DNA of 64,000 bases. It comes from an uncultured Peptostreptococcaceae bacterium (lineage in GTDB: Bacteria > Bacillota > Clostridia > Tissierellales > Peptoniphilaceae). The stretch is taken from positions 1 through 64,000 of the forward strand of contig CAMYOU010000004.1 in NCBI GenBank assembly GCA_947283485.1. The letters are read 5' to 3'. Below are positions 55,615-63,688 of this stretch, one piece after another. Numbering within the stretch: the first letter of the stretch is position 1; every line of letters begins with the position of its first letter. Both the position numbers and the translations under genes were made by a program. The notes under the pieces were generated by a model that was not told the DNA's origin, ran no database searches, and saw only the letters and a program-made list of their open reading frames with translations.

Positions 55615-56244
55615 ATGCACAAACGAGCCACCACTCTCCCATTCGCCGCGGCACTCACCATGATCGGCGGCTATCTCGACGCCTATTCCTACGCCGTGCG
55701 CGGTAAAGTCTTTGCCAACGCACAGACCGGGAATATCGTCCTCTTTGCGCGCGCCGTCGCAGAAAGAAATCCGGCGTCGATGCTTCACTATTTCATCCCA
55801 ATCTTAACGTTCGTCGTCGGCGTCTATCTCGCAAAGACGATCGATCACCACTTCGCCGAGACTTCGCATCATACGCATCTCGTCCTCGCGATCGAAGCGA
55901 CCCTTGCGATCATCTGCGCGTTCGTTCCGCACCATCGCGACAATCTTGCGAATCTCATGCTGTCCTTTCTCTGCGCGATCCAAGTCGCGACATTCGGCGA
56001 ATTTCGCGCCATTCCCATCACGACCACCATGTGCACCGGAAATCTCAAGAACGCCACCGATCTTCTCCATCGCTATCACGCCAAAGGTGAAACCGAATCG
56101 AAGAAACCCTCGCTCGTCATCTACGCATTCGTAGCACTCTTCGCACTTGGCGCAACCGTTGGTTTTCTTCTCTCCAGCATCTTGGAAACCCGCGCGGTGC
56201 TTCTCCCCGCATTCGTCCTCATTCTCCTCGCGCTCCTGGCGTAG
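55615..56244 (+). CDS. DUF1275 (YoaK-like) membrane protein
   Basis: A 209-residue protein with about six TM helices. The DUF1275 signature is clear: GGYLDAYSYAVRGKVFANAQTGNIVLFA near the N-terminus, and FGEFRAIPITTTMCTGNLKNATD in the second half. These proteins are small integral membrane proteins, often annotated YoaK, with no established function. AAAGGAG precedes ATG. Monocistronic; the 25-bp repeat array follows. It is divergent from the MATE operon. Confidence 0.92.
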   Translation: MHKRATTLPFAAALTMIGGYLDAYSYAVRGKVFANAQTGNIVLFARAVAERNPASMLHYFIPILTFVVGVYLAKTIDHHFAETSHHTHLVLAIEATLAIICAFVPHHRDNLANLMLSFLCAIQVATFGEFRAIPITTTMCTGNLKNATDLLHRYHAKGETESKKPSLVIYAFVALFALGATVGFLLSSILETRAVLLPAFVLILLALLA

Positions 56245-56285
56245 CATGCGCACGTCCCACCATCGATCCGACGCGGCGTCCTTCC

Positions 56286-56435
56286 CACGCGATTGCCATG
56301 CGATTGAAACACCCACTCACAATGACCATTTGAACACGCGATCACGAATGCCGTTGCACCACGAAATCACCAATCCCGTTCAAACGCGCGATCACGAATG
56401 CCGTTCAGACGCGCACGTGCAATTGCCATGCGACC
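56286..56435. repeat. Degenerate 25-bp tandem repeat, six units
   Basis: Six consecutive 25-bp units (starting at 56286, 56311, 56336, 56361, 56386 and 56411) align without gaps. The consensus is near ACGCGATCAC-AATGCCGTT-AAAC. Units 3 and 5 share an identical run of 19 bases (CGCGATCACGAATGCCGTT), and the others are more divergent. The period is not a multiple of three and no ribosome site is present, so it is not coding. No spacers separate the units, so it is not a CRISPR array. Confidence 0.8.
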
Positions 56436-56470
56436 AAAAAAACTCCCTGCTCTTGTGAGCAAGGAGTTTT
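56436..56470. terminator. Bidirectional terminator between the repeat array and the NSS transporter gene
   Basis: AAACTCC-C-TGCTC-TTGT-GAGCA-A-GGAGTTT with T runs on both strands; ends the NSS transporter gene on the minus strand. Confidence 0.85.
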
Positions 56471-56498
56471 TCTTTTGTTTTCTTTGTGATTCGTTAAA

Positions 56499-57845
56499 TC
56501 AGCCAATGCCTCCGAGGATTGCGCCGAGTACGAGCGCAACGATGCAGAGGGGAACGTAGACGTATGCACCGAGCGGATAGAAATATCCTCCGACCAGTTT
56601 GCCGTCTTTTCTGCCTTCATTGACAGCCGCCATGACAAAATCGCGTCCTGCAACCCAGAAGAACATCATACCTGCAAGGAATGCACCGAGCGGGCAGATG
56701 TAGATGGAAACGAAGTCCATCCATTCGCCTGTGATCTGTTGGATGAAAATTGCAACAACGCAGCCAACACCGAGGATGATGCCCGTCGATAGGACACGAC
56801 CGAGTCCAAGGTTGTCCTGGAGCGTTGCAACCGGAGCTTCGTAGAGGTTGATGATCGAGCTGATACCTGCGAAGAGAACCGATACGAAGAAGACGATGCC
56901 GACGACATTGCCTGCTGCCATGCCGTTGATGACGTTGACAAGCCAGATGAACATGAGGCCGGGGCCGCCTTTTTCGAGCGGGGCACCGCCGACTGCCATT
57001 GCCGGGATGATGACGAATGCTGCCAAGAGAGCTGCAATCGTATCAAAGAGGGCAACGTTGAATGCGGATCTCGGAAGATCCTCGTTCTTCGGAAGATACG
57101 ATCCGTAGATGACCGAGCCGTGACCTGCGACGGAAAGCGAGAAGAATGCTTGTCCGAAAGCGAAGATCCAGAGCATCGGATCTGCAAGTCTCTTCACATC
57201 AAGGCTGAAGATGTATTTGTAGCCTTCCGATGCGCCCGGAAGCGTTGCGATATAAATTCCGAGACCGACGAAGAGAATAAAGAGGACCGGCATCATGACT
57301 TTGTTCGCAATCTCAATGCCCTTGGATACGCCGAGGGACATGATGATAAAGGATACAACCACTGCAACGATGATCCATGTTACATTGCTCGTTGCGGTTG
57401 CGCCAAACGTGCCGCCGATGACGTCCATGTTTTGACCCATGGCAGAGAGTTCTCCGGTGAAGGACATCTTCGTATATTTGAAGATCCAACCCATGACAAC
57501 CGTGTAGCCGATTGCGAGAGAAAGCGAACCGATGATCGGGAGAAGACCGATCGTCTCGCCAAGCTTTCTGTTGCCGCTTCTAACTTCGGTGCAACGTCCG
57601 AATGCGCCGATCGGACCTGCGCCCGTCGATCTGCCGAGAGCGAACTCTTCAATAACACCCGTGGATCCGATCAGCAGGACGCATAGAAAATAAGGAATCA
57701 AGAAGTCCATACCGCCCCAGATCGATACCATGATCGGGAATCTCCAGATATTGCCCATGCCGACTGCGGAGCCGATACAAGCAAGGATGAAACCCCATTT
57801 GCCTGAAAAGCCGTCGCGTTGTTGCGTATTGTTCTTTACAGTCAT
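56499..57845 (-). CDS. tnaT: Sodium-dependent amino acid transporter, NSS (SNF) family, TnaT-like
   Basis: A 448-residue transporter. The first segment WGFILACIGSAVGMGNIWRFP is the NSS signature holding the Na+ and substrate sites in TM1, and FFSLSVAGHGSVIYGSYLP is the TM6 region. The length fits the 11-12 TM bacterial NSS proteins such as MhsT, Tyt1 and TnaT. It lies 94 bp after the tryptophanase gene in the same direction, as tnaT does in Symbiobacterium, so tryptophan (or another aromatic amino acid) is the likely substrate. ATG 57845 follows GGAGG. Confidence 0.9.
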   Translation of the reverse strand: MTVKNNTQQRDGFSGKWGFILACIGSAVGMGNIWRFPIMVSIWGGMDFLIPYFLCVLLIGSTGVIEEFALGRSTGAGPIGAFGRCTEVRSGNRKLGETIGLLPIIGSLSLAIGYTVVMGWIFKYTKMSFTGELSAMGQNMDVIGGTFGATATSNVTWIIVAVVVSFIIMSLGVSKGIEIANKVMMPVLFILFVGLGIYIATLPGASEGYKYIFSLDVKRLADPMLWIFAFGQAFFSLSVAGHGSVIYGSYLPKNEDLPRSAFNVALFDTIAALLAAFVIIPAMAVGGAPLEKGGPGLMFIWLVNVINGMAAGNVVGIVFFVSVLFAGISSIINLYEAPVATLQDNLGLGRVLSTGIILGVGCVVAIFIQQITGEWMDFVSIYICPLGAFLAGMMFFWVAGRDFVMAAVNEGRKDGKLVGGYFYPLGAYVYVPLCIVALVLGAILGGIG

Positions 57846-57883
57846 TGTTTTCCTCCATTCAATGTTCGAAATTATTGAAGGAC

Positions 57884-57914
57884 GGGGACAATCCGCAGAT
57901 CACGCATTGTCCCC
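57884..57914 (-). promoter_or_regulatory. Stem-loop between tnaA and the tnaT-like gene
   Basis: GGGGACAAT and ATTGTCCCC form a perfect 9-bp stem with a 13-nt loop, with no T run. More likely an mRNA-processing or stabilising element, or a partial terminator, than a full stop. Confidence 0.5.
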
Positions 57915-57939
57915 CATCTCTCAAACGTTGGAATCGCCG

Positions 57940-59580
57940 TTATTTGTTGGGATACGGCTCGAGGAATGCATGGAAGTGACGCATCGGTAGATTGTGTCCC
58001 CATACGATTCTCATGTTCGGGATGCTCTCGCGATCTTCGTAGAGTTCCTTGACTGCTGCGATGACATAGTCGAGATGTTCTTGCGTGAGTCTGCTTCTGT
58101 CGATTGCGAAACGAACGACATTCGCAAGCTCTGCCTGTTGTTCCGGCGTCTTGAGGTCATATTCCATGGAATAGTCGCCGAGTTCCGCAACGCGGATACC
58201 GTAGCGGCGGATGAGTTCTACCGAGAACCCTTGACCTGCAAAGGTATCATGACCGCGCTTGTTGTCGAAGAATTCGTCCATGTTGATATAGACTGCGTGT
58301 CCGCCTGCAGGGAGAACGACGCCCTTGACGCCTGCTTTGTAGAAACCTTCTGCAAGGTAATCGCATTGTTTGACACGGCTGTCGAGATAGTCGAAGTTGC
58401 AGCTCTCATAGAGACCGACTGCAAGTGCCATGATGTCTCTGCCGCTCATGCCGCCGTAAGAGTCGTTGCCGTAGCAGGAGATCTGTTTGACTTTGAGAAG
58501 AACGCCGACGTCGGTCTTGATGCTGCCGTCTTCGTTGAAGTCGGAGAAGTTCTTCCAGAAGAGACCTCTGTCGCGGAATGCGAGCATACCGCCCATGTTT
58601 GCGTGACCGTCTTTCTTTGCGGACATGCAGAATGCATCGCAGTAAGAGAACATTTCCGTTGCGATCTCGCCGATCGACTTGTCAGCATATCCTTCTTCGT
58701 TCATCTTGATGAAGTATGCGTTCTCTGCCCAACGAGCGACGTCGAATACAAGCGGGATGTTGTATTTGTGTGCAACTTTGTTGATCTCGCGGAGGTTTGC
58801 CATGGAAACGGCTTGTCCACAGATCGGGTTGTTGGTGATGCAGGTGAAGATAAGAGGTACATTTTCCGGTCCGACGGCATTGATGAGTTCTTCCAATTTC
58901 TTGGTGTCCATGTTGCCTTTGAACGGATTCTTTGCGTATTTGCCGCCTTCGGGGATCTCATAGAGAAGTTCTTTGTTGTAAAGGTTTCTCGGGATCGAAC
59001 CCATTTGTTTGATATTGCCTTCCGTGGTGTCAAAGTGACCGTTCGAAGGAATGGTGAAGACTTTGCCCGGATGACGTTTTGCAAGGATGTTCTTTACAAT
59101 TTCCATGAGTACGGATTCAGCTGCACGACCCTGTTGGATGATGAACGTGTTCGGACGTTCCATCTGAGCTGCGCCGCCGTTAAAGAGTCCGCCCTCATAT
59201 TCGCAGAGATAGACTTCGTCCATCATCTTCTCTACGTCTCTGCAGTCGGTTCTGACAAGATCGATGATCTTCTTCCAATTCTTCTCGCCGCCGCGTTCGA
59301 AAATGTCGCGGAACGTGTCGAGAAGGACATAGTAACCGGTGTTTCTACCATAAGCTTCGTCGCCATAGAAGAGCGATGCCCATTGGGTGTTCGTCATTGC
59401 CGTCGTGCCCGAGTCGGAAAGCATGTCGATCGTAAGCATGCCCGACGGGAACGCAAATTCGTTGTAATGCGTAGCTTTCAACGCTCTTTCACGTTGTTCC
59501 ACCGTTACTCTGGGCAGATCACGTACCGCAAATGTGAAATGCGTGGGTGTGGGAACATTCAAGGGATATTTTTCTGTCAT
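57940..59580 (-). CDS. tnaA: Tryptophanase (beta-eliminating lyase family, long form)
   Basis: A 546-residue PLP enzyme of the tryptophanase/tyrosine phenol-lyase family. Landmarks are DMLSDSGTTAMTNTQWASLFYGDEAY, QQGRAAESVL, AVSMANLREI, FDVARWAENAYF and the PLP Lys in MSAKKDGHANMGG (probably Lys323). It cleaves Trp to indole, pyruvate and ammonia. It is some 80-90 residues longer than E. coli TnaA or TPL, mainly through an acidic segment at about 95-145 before QQGRAAE. Tryptophanase is favoured over TPL because of the neighbouring NSS gene, but sequence alone does not settle it. TAGGAGG precedes ATG. Confidence 0.88.
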   Translation of the reverse strand: MTEKYPLNVPTPTHFTFAVRDLPRVTVEQRERALKATHYNEFAFPSGMLTIDMLSDSGTTAMTNTQWASLFYGDEAYGRNTGYYVLLDTFRDIFERGGEKNWKKIIDLVRTDCRDVEKMMDEVYLCEYEGGLFNGGAAQMERPNTFIIQQGRAAESVLMEIVKNILAKRHPGKVFTIPSNGHFDTTEGNIKQMGSIPRNLYNKELLYEIPEGGKYAKNPFKGNMDTKKLEELINAVGPENVPLIFTCITNNPICGQAVSMANLREINKVAHKYNIPLVFDVARWAENAYFIKMNEEGYADKSIGEIATEMFSYCDAFCMSAKKDGHANMGGMLAFRDRGLFWKNFSDFNEDGSIKTDVGVLLKVKQISCYGNDSYGGMSGRDIMALAVGLYESCNFDYLDSRVKQCDYLAEGFYKAGVKGVVLPAGGHAVYINMDEFFDNKRGHDTFAGQGFSVELIRRYGIRVAELGDYSMEYDLKTPEQQAELANVVRFAIDRSRLTQEHLDYVIAAVKELYEDRESIPNMRIVWGHNLPMRHFHAFLEPYPNK

Positions 59581-59637
59581 ACAATTACCTCCTAAATATT
59601 GATGATTTTGAGCACCCCGGTCATCATTTACATTCCC

Positions 59638-59643
59638 ATTATA
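59638..59643 (-). promoter_or_regulatory. tnaA -10 box
   Basis: TATAAT on the minus strand, 57 bp before the tnaA ATG. The -35 region is poor. The 323-bp space between tnaA and dctM also holds two dctM-side terminators and otherwise nothing recognisable. Confidence 0.5.
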
Positions 59644-59679
59644 AATAACTAGCGGACAGTACCGACCGCATGAAAGGCG

Positions 59680-59700
59680 AAAAACCCTGATTTTGCAGGG
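59680..59700 (-). terminator. Second terminator between dctM and tnaA
   Basis: Minus-strand CCCTG-CAAAAT-CAGGG followed by five T. Short stem but well formed; it insulates tnaA from read-through. Confidence 0.6.
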
Positions 59701-59860
59701 AAATCCTTTACCTTTCCGGTCATTTTCATTTTACTGTTTTGTCTTTCGTAAGTCAAGGTTCTTTCCAAATTCGCGTGTCTTTTCTTTTGGGACAAGAAAA
59801 AGGGAAAGGTATTGCATCAATCGGCGGATGTTCCACGTCTCTGATCCCGCTTCTCGGGAC

Positions 59861-59892
59861 AAGAAAAGACCCGGCAAAATATTCTGCCGGGT
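59861..59892 (-). terminator. Terminator of the TRAP operon
   Basis: ACCCGGCA and TGCCGGGT pair around GAATATTT, followed by CTTTTC, 11 bp after the dctM stop. Confidence 0.8.
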
Positions 59893-59903
59893 TGGAAAGG
59901 ATT

Positions 59904-61202
59904 CTAAAAATCGGTCATTCCAAAAATTTTCGGTACGAAGAGTGCCGCCGTCTCGGAGTACGTAACAAGGAAGAGTACCACAATAAGTGCCACGATGAAA
60001 GGCCATACCTCTTTGATAAAGTCCTCAAGCTTGCACTCAACAATCGAGCAAACGGTAAACATCATCGATCCGAACGGAGGCGTCAGTCCGCCGATCATGA
60101 TATTGACGATGAAGATCATACCGAAATGCAATGGACTGATGCCGAATGCTTTCACTGCGGGGACAAGGAGAGGAGCCAAGATGACGAGTGCCGCGCCGCC
60201 TTCAATGAACATGCCGATAAAGAGCAAGAGCAGGTTGATGACAAGAAGAAGCACGGCGGGGCTTGAGGTCATATTGGTCAGTCCCGTCGTAATCATCTGC
60301 GGAATGCGCTCAAGGGTCATGTAGTAACCGAATACTTTGGCACTCGCGATGATGATCATAACCGCACCGGTCGATTTGACCGTCTCCATAAGAATCGTCG
60401 GGAGATGATGGAGTTTCAGTTTGCGGTAGACAATAAAACCGACGATCAGAGCAAAAACGCAGGCGATGGCACCGGCTTCCGTCGGGGTGTAGATGGACAT
60501 ACGCATGCCCATGATGATGCCGAACGGAATGAGAAGTGCCCAGATGGATTTGCCGAATTGACGGAAAAATTCACCGACTGTGGCGCGCCGTTCCATCGAC
60601 GGTGTGAAATTTCTTCTACGGGCGATGATGTCGACCGTGATAAGAAGTGCCCCCGTCATGAGAATGCCGGGACCGTATGCCGCAAGAAACATGGAGCCGA
60701 CGGAAACGTTCGCAATGATTGCATAGAGGATGAGGTTCGTTCCCGGAGGAATGACGGGCGCAACCGCCGAGCTTGCCGCGGTAACGGCGGACGAAAAGGC
60801 GAGTGAGTGCCCTTTTTTCACCATCTCGGGGATGAGGATCTTCGCTTCCATCGCCGCGTCCGCATTGGCACTGCCGGAAATACCGCCCATGAGAGCCGAG
60901 AGCAGGACGTTAACCTGTGCAAGGCCGCCGCGCGTATGTCCGACGAGGATGTTTGCAAAGTCCATGAGGGCTTCCGAAATACCCGAATAGTTCATGATCG
61001 CGCCGACCATAATAAAGAACGGAACGGCGAGATACGGGAAAGATTGCACGCTCGTGATGAATTGCTGTGTGACCATCTCCATGGGCATGTTCGTATTAAG
61101 AAATGTGAAATAAAAAAGCGAAGAACCCATAAGTGCAAATGCAATCGGGACGTTCAGAAAAAACAATAGAAATAGAACGATAATCGGTAAAAATGTATGC
61201 AT
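59904..61202 (-). CDS. dctM: TRAP transporter large permease subunit DctM
   Basis: A 432-residue membrane protein of usual DctM length with about 12 TM helices. Landmarks are FFLNVPIAFALMGSS at the N-terminus, SFPYLAVPFFIMVGAIMNYSGI, the GGISGSANADAAM motif, VIPPGTNLILYA and the closing GGLTPPFGSMMFTVC. It forms the ion-coupled channel that takes substrate from DctP. It is joined to dctQ by a TAATG overlap and followed by a terminator. Confidence 0.96.
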   Translation of the reverse strand: MHTFLPIIVLFLLFFLNVPIAFALMGSSLFYFTFLNTNMPMEMVTQQFITSVQSFPYLAVPFFIMVGAIMNYSGISEALMDFANILVGHTRGGLAQVNVLLSALMGGISGSANADAAMEAKILIPEMVKKGHSLAFSSAVTAASSAVAPVIPPGTNLILYAIIANVSVGSMFLAAYGPGILMTGALLITVDIIARRRNFTPSMERRATVGEFFRQFGKSIWALLIPFGIIMGMRMSIYTPTEAGAIACVFALIVGFIVYRKLKLHHLPTILMETVKSTGAVMIIIASAKVFGYYMTLERIPQMITTGLTNMTSSPAVLLLVINLLLLFIGMFIEGGAALVILAPLLVPAVKAFGISPLHFGMIFIVNIMIGGLTPPFGSMMFTVCSIVECKLEDFIKEVWPFIVALIVVLFLVTYSETAALFVPKIFGMTDF

Positions 61203-61690
61203 TAGAAGCCGCCTCCTCTCTCAAAAGGTTGACCCCCTGCGAGATAACGCACCTGTTTGAAAAGATGAATTGCCGCATAGATGACAATGAGGGCAAAGGA
61301 AATGGTAATCGATACATTGATATAAACGTAACTGATTTCGAGTGCAGCCGTGATCTTCGTCGAAGTAAAGACGTAGATGCTCGAGAAGTAGAGCATAACT
61401 GCGGCAATGACGAGGACAATGGCGTCCGTGATCGCACGGATGACTTCCTGTCCGCGTTCGGGGAAGAGCTTGACGACAGCTTCAACGCCGATCAAAAAAT
61501 GTGTGCGGAATCCGTAAGCAACGCCCATGAAAATAACCCAGATAAAGGATGCAACTGCCATCTCTTCACCCCACGGATACGTAAAATGCAGAAAATAGCG
61601 TGTAAAGATGTTCATGACGACGATGCAGAAAGTTACCGCCATAAAGATGGATCCGATGACCAGCTCAAAGTGTTTTAAGAGCCATTTCAT
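61202..61690 (-). CDS. dctQ: TRAP transporter small permease subunit DctQ
   Basis: A 162-residue four-helix membrane protein: FELVIGSIFMAVTFCIVVMNIFTRYFLHFTYPWGEEMA is the conserved DctQ start, with WGEE, then GVAYGFRTHFLIGVEAVV. It holds DctM in the membrane complex. ATG 61690 was chosen as it opens the first TM helix; longer frames run into the terminator. Its stop overlaps dctM. Confidence 0.93.
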   Translation of the reverse strand: MKWLLKHFELVIGSIFMAVTFCIVVMNIFTRYFLHFTYPWGEEMAVASFIWVIFMGVAYGFRTHFLIGVEAVVKLFPERGQEVIRAITDAIVLVIAAVMLYFSSIYVFTSTKITAALEISYVYINVSITISFALIVIYAAIHLFKQVRYLAGGQPFERGGGF

Positions 61691-61723
61691 AGATTTCTTC
61701 TTTTCTCCTTTCTTCACGATGGA

Positions 61724-61757
61724 AAAAAGGGCACTCTGAAAAGCCTCAGAGTGCCCT
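61724..61757 (-). terminator. Attenuating terminator between dctP and dctQ
   Basis: AGGGCACTCTGA and TCAGAGTGCCCT form a perfect 12-bp stem, followed by six T on the minus strand. Being inside the operon, it should lower dctQM relative to dctP. Confidence 0.85.
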
Positions 61758-61770
61758 CCTTCATGCGTGT

Positions 61771-62826
61771 TTATTTGTTTTCCTTGTGGAATTCGTCGAG
61801 CACCTTCATGATGCGATCGTAGATGCCGGGTGTCCACTTGTCAAATTTGGAAAATACGGGTTTTGCCGCTTCACGGAACGCCGCTGCGTCGACTTCGTGG
61901 AATTTGACACCGTATTCCTTGAGTTTCTCAGCATATTCGCCTTCAAGTTTCTTCGTAGCCTCAAGATTGTCTTGGCTACCTTTGTCAAACTCTTCCTGAA
62001 TAATGGTTCTTTGTTCGTCGGTCAGACTGTTCCATACGGATTCCGAGATCGTAACCGCCGATACGCCGAGCAGGTGGTTCGTCAAAGAGTAGTCTTTGCA
62101 ATTCTCGTATTGTTTGGTGCCGTAGTAGGACATGATGGATCCTTCAACGCCGTCAATGACGCCTTGTTGAATTGCGGCGTAGGTGTCGGGATACGGCATT
62201 TGCATTGCGCTTGCGCCCATGGCTTCAAGCGTATAAGTATAGAGCTGGGATTCCGGTACGCGGATCTTGAGACCCTTCATGTCTTCGGGTTTGGTGATGG
62301 GTTTATTGGTTTCCATGGAACGGAAGCCGAATACCCAGTCAAGCTCGATGACGTGGATGTTTTGTTCAGCCGCTTTTGCATTGAGTTCCTTGACAATGTC
62401 CGAATTAAGGACCGCAAAGTACTCGTCAAAAGTCGTGTAGAGGAACGGACCCGTGATGGCATTGTAATCAGGTACATAGTCGCCGAGGAAGTTGACGCCG
62501 TCAACGACGATCCAGTCAGCACCTTTTACGACTTGTTCCATTGCGTCTTTGCCGATGGGCAGTGTTCCGCTCGTGAACACTTGGAGATCAAGAGAACCCT
62601 TCGAGCGTTCGTTGATCGCCTCGCAGACTTTCTTGAGGCTGATTGCGGTTTGTTCTTCATCGACGAATTTCGTCGTAACTTTGATGACACGAGTGCCTTC
62701 TTGCGGTGCGGCAGTGGATGTCTCACCGGTTGCATCCGTGCTGGCAGGAGCTTTCTCTCCGCCACATGCGACCATCGTTACCGCGAGTGCGAGAACGAGG
62801 ATCATTACCAACCATTTTTTCATCAT
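61771..62826 (-). CDS. dctP: TRAP transporter substrate-binding lipoprotein DctP
   Basis: A 351-residue binding protein. The signal ends in lipobox TMVAC, so it is anchored as a lipoprotein, unlike the free periplasmic DctP of Gram-negatives. Family landmarks are LPIGKDAMEQVVKGADWIV, the conserved Arg segment LKIRVPESQLY, MQMPYPDTYAAIQQGVIDGVEGS and the WNSLTDEQRTIIQEEF helix. The substrate is an organic acid or amino-acid-like anion that cannot be read from sequence; proximity to tnaA suggests a link with amino acid metabolism. ATG 62826 or the next ATG (62823) is possible. A strong promoter and 125-nt leader precede it. Confidence 0.93.
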   Translation of the reverse strand: MMKKWLVMILVLALAVTMVACGGEKAPASTDATGETSTAAPQEGTRVIKVTTKFVDEEQTAISLKKVCEAINERSKGSLDLQVFTSGTLPIGKDAMEQVVKGADWIVVDGVNFLGDYVPDYNAITGPFLYTTFDEYFAVLNSDIVKELNAKAAEQNIHVIELDWVFGFRSMETNKPITKPEDMKGLKIRVPESQLYTYTLEAMGASAMQMPYPDTYAAIQQGVIDGVEGSIMSYYGTKQYENCKDYSLTNHLLGVSAVTISESVWNSLTDEQRTIIQEEFDKGSQDNLEATKKLEGEYAEKLKEYGVKFHEVDAAAFREAAKPVFSKFDKWTPGIYDRIMKVLDEFHKENK

Positions 62827-62958
62827 TTTCCACCTCTCCTATTCTCTTGTAGGTCTGAGGATTCTTTCCCTGCGCTTGATTCTGCGCTCCGGTCAAGAAA
62901 AAAACTGCACCACAATCTATGGCAACAGTCTCCTCTCTCCTCTTTACCTTACACGAGG

Positions 62959-62987
62959 ATTATACCACAATCGTTTTCATGTGACAA
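62959..62987 (-). promoter_or_regulatory. dctPQM promoter
   Basis: TTGTCA (62982-62987), 17 bp, TATAAT (62959-62964) on the minus strand; one of the best promoters here. It gives a leader of about 125 nt in which I could not recognise a known riboswitch. Confidence 0.8.
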
Positions 62988-63012
62988 CTACAAATTCTTT
63001 GATTTCCTCCAT

Positions 63013-63039
63013 AAAAAAAGAACCGCACCGAAGTGCGGT
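63013..63039 (-). terminator. Terminator of the HAD phosphatase gene
   Basis: Minus-strand ACCGCAC-TTCG-GTGCGGT, a perfect 7-bp stem with UUCG loop, then TC and seven T. Confidence 0.92.
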
Positions 63040-63043
63040 CGTG

Positions 63044-63688
63044 TTAGAAGAGTTCGCGAGGGTGATCGATGACGCGGTCGGGGTGTTCGCGTTCGAGTTC
63101 TTCGCGCGTGCGAAAGCCCCAGCTTGCAGCGATGACGGGGACGTTCGCGTCTCTTGCAGTCGCGATGTCGACGGCGGTGTCGCCGATGTAAAAGGCATCT
63201 TCGGGACGGATCTCGAGTGCTCGCAAAATTTCCCGCACACCGTCGCCGGAGGGTTTGCGTTTTTTGTCGACGCGATCGCCGACGACGAGATCGAAGAGAC
63301 CGGGAAAGAGATCTCCCGCCACGCGGATGGCGATGTCTTCGGGTTTGTTGGTGTTGATGGCGCATTTCACGCCGCGTGCGCGGAGCGTAGAGAGGGTCTC
63401 CGGGATGCCGGGATAGATGTCCGCAGCTTTCGGCGAGCTCTTCTCATAGCGCATAAGATAGAGATCGAGTGCGGTGTCGAGTTCGCTCGCGTCGATGGCG
63501 CGGAGTTTTAGGATCCGCTCCATGAGTTTTCTGGGTCCGTCGCCGAGGGCGCGCATGACTTCTTCGCGGCTTGCGGGTTCTTTCCCGTAGTCTCGAAGTA
63601 CGCTTGCCATGAGGGCGGTGAGTTCGTAAGAAGTGTCGACAAGGGTTCCGTCAAAATCAAAGATCATGAGTCTCGGTTGATGCACCAT
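63044..63688 (-). CDS. HAD family hydrolase, phosphoglycolate phosphatase-like
   Basis: A 214-residue HAD phosphatase. Motif I is MIFDFDGTLVDT (nucleophile Asp in FDFDG), motif II is the Thr in AINTNKP, motif III Lys lies in KKRKPSGDGV and motif IV is FYIGDTAVDIATA. The helical cap between motif I and II is of the PGP/GPH type. The substrate is unknown: phosphoglycolate, pyrophosphate (PpaX-like) and sugar phosphates are all possible. ATG 63688 includes the conserved beta-strand lead-in PRLMIFDFDG; ATG 63667, which would overlap the upstream stop as ATGA, is an alternative. A strong terminator follows. Confidence 0.88.
   Translation of the reverse strand: MVHQPRLMIFDFDGTLVDTSYELTALMASVLRDYGKEPASREEVMRALGDGPRKLMERILKLRAIDASELDTALDLYLMRYEKSSPKAADIYPGIPETLSTLRARGVKCAINTNKPEDIAIRVAGDLFPGLFDLVVGDRVDKKRKPSGDGVREILRALEIRPEDAFYIGDTAVDIATARDANVPVIAASWGFRTREELEREHPDRVIDHPRELF

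Noticed and set aside
56286..56435. CRISPR array
   Set aside because: The 25-bp units are directly adjacent with no unique spacers, and no cas gene is present.
59581..59617. An 11-codon frame in the tnaA leader (ATGATGACC ... TAG) ending at the ribosome site, possible TnaC-like leader peptide
   Set aside because: It has no Trp codon, no ribosome site of its own and no Rho-type boxA region; TnaC control needs a critical Trp. Kept only as a remote possibility.
62827..62952. Riboswitch or T-box in the dctP leader
   Set aside because: No T-box sequence, glycine, SAM, TPP or other familiar core could be found by reading; the leader stays unexplained.
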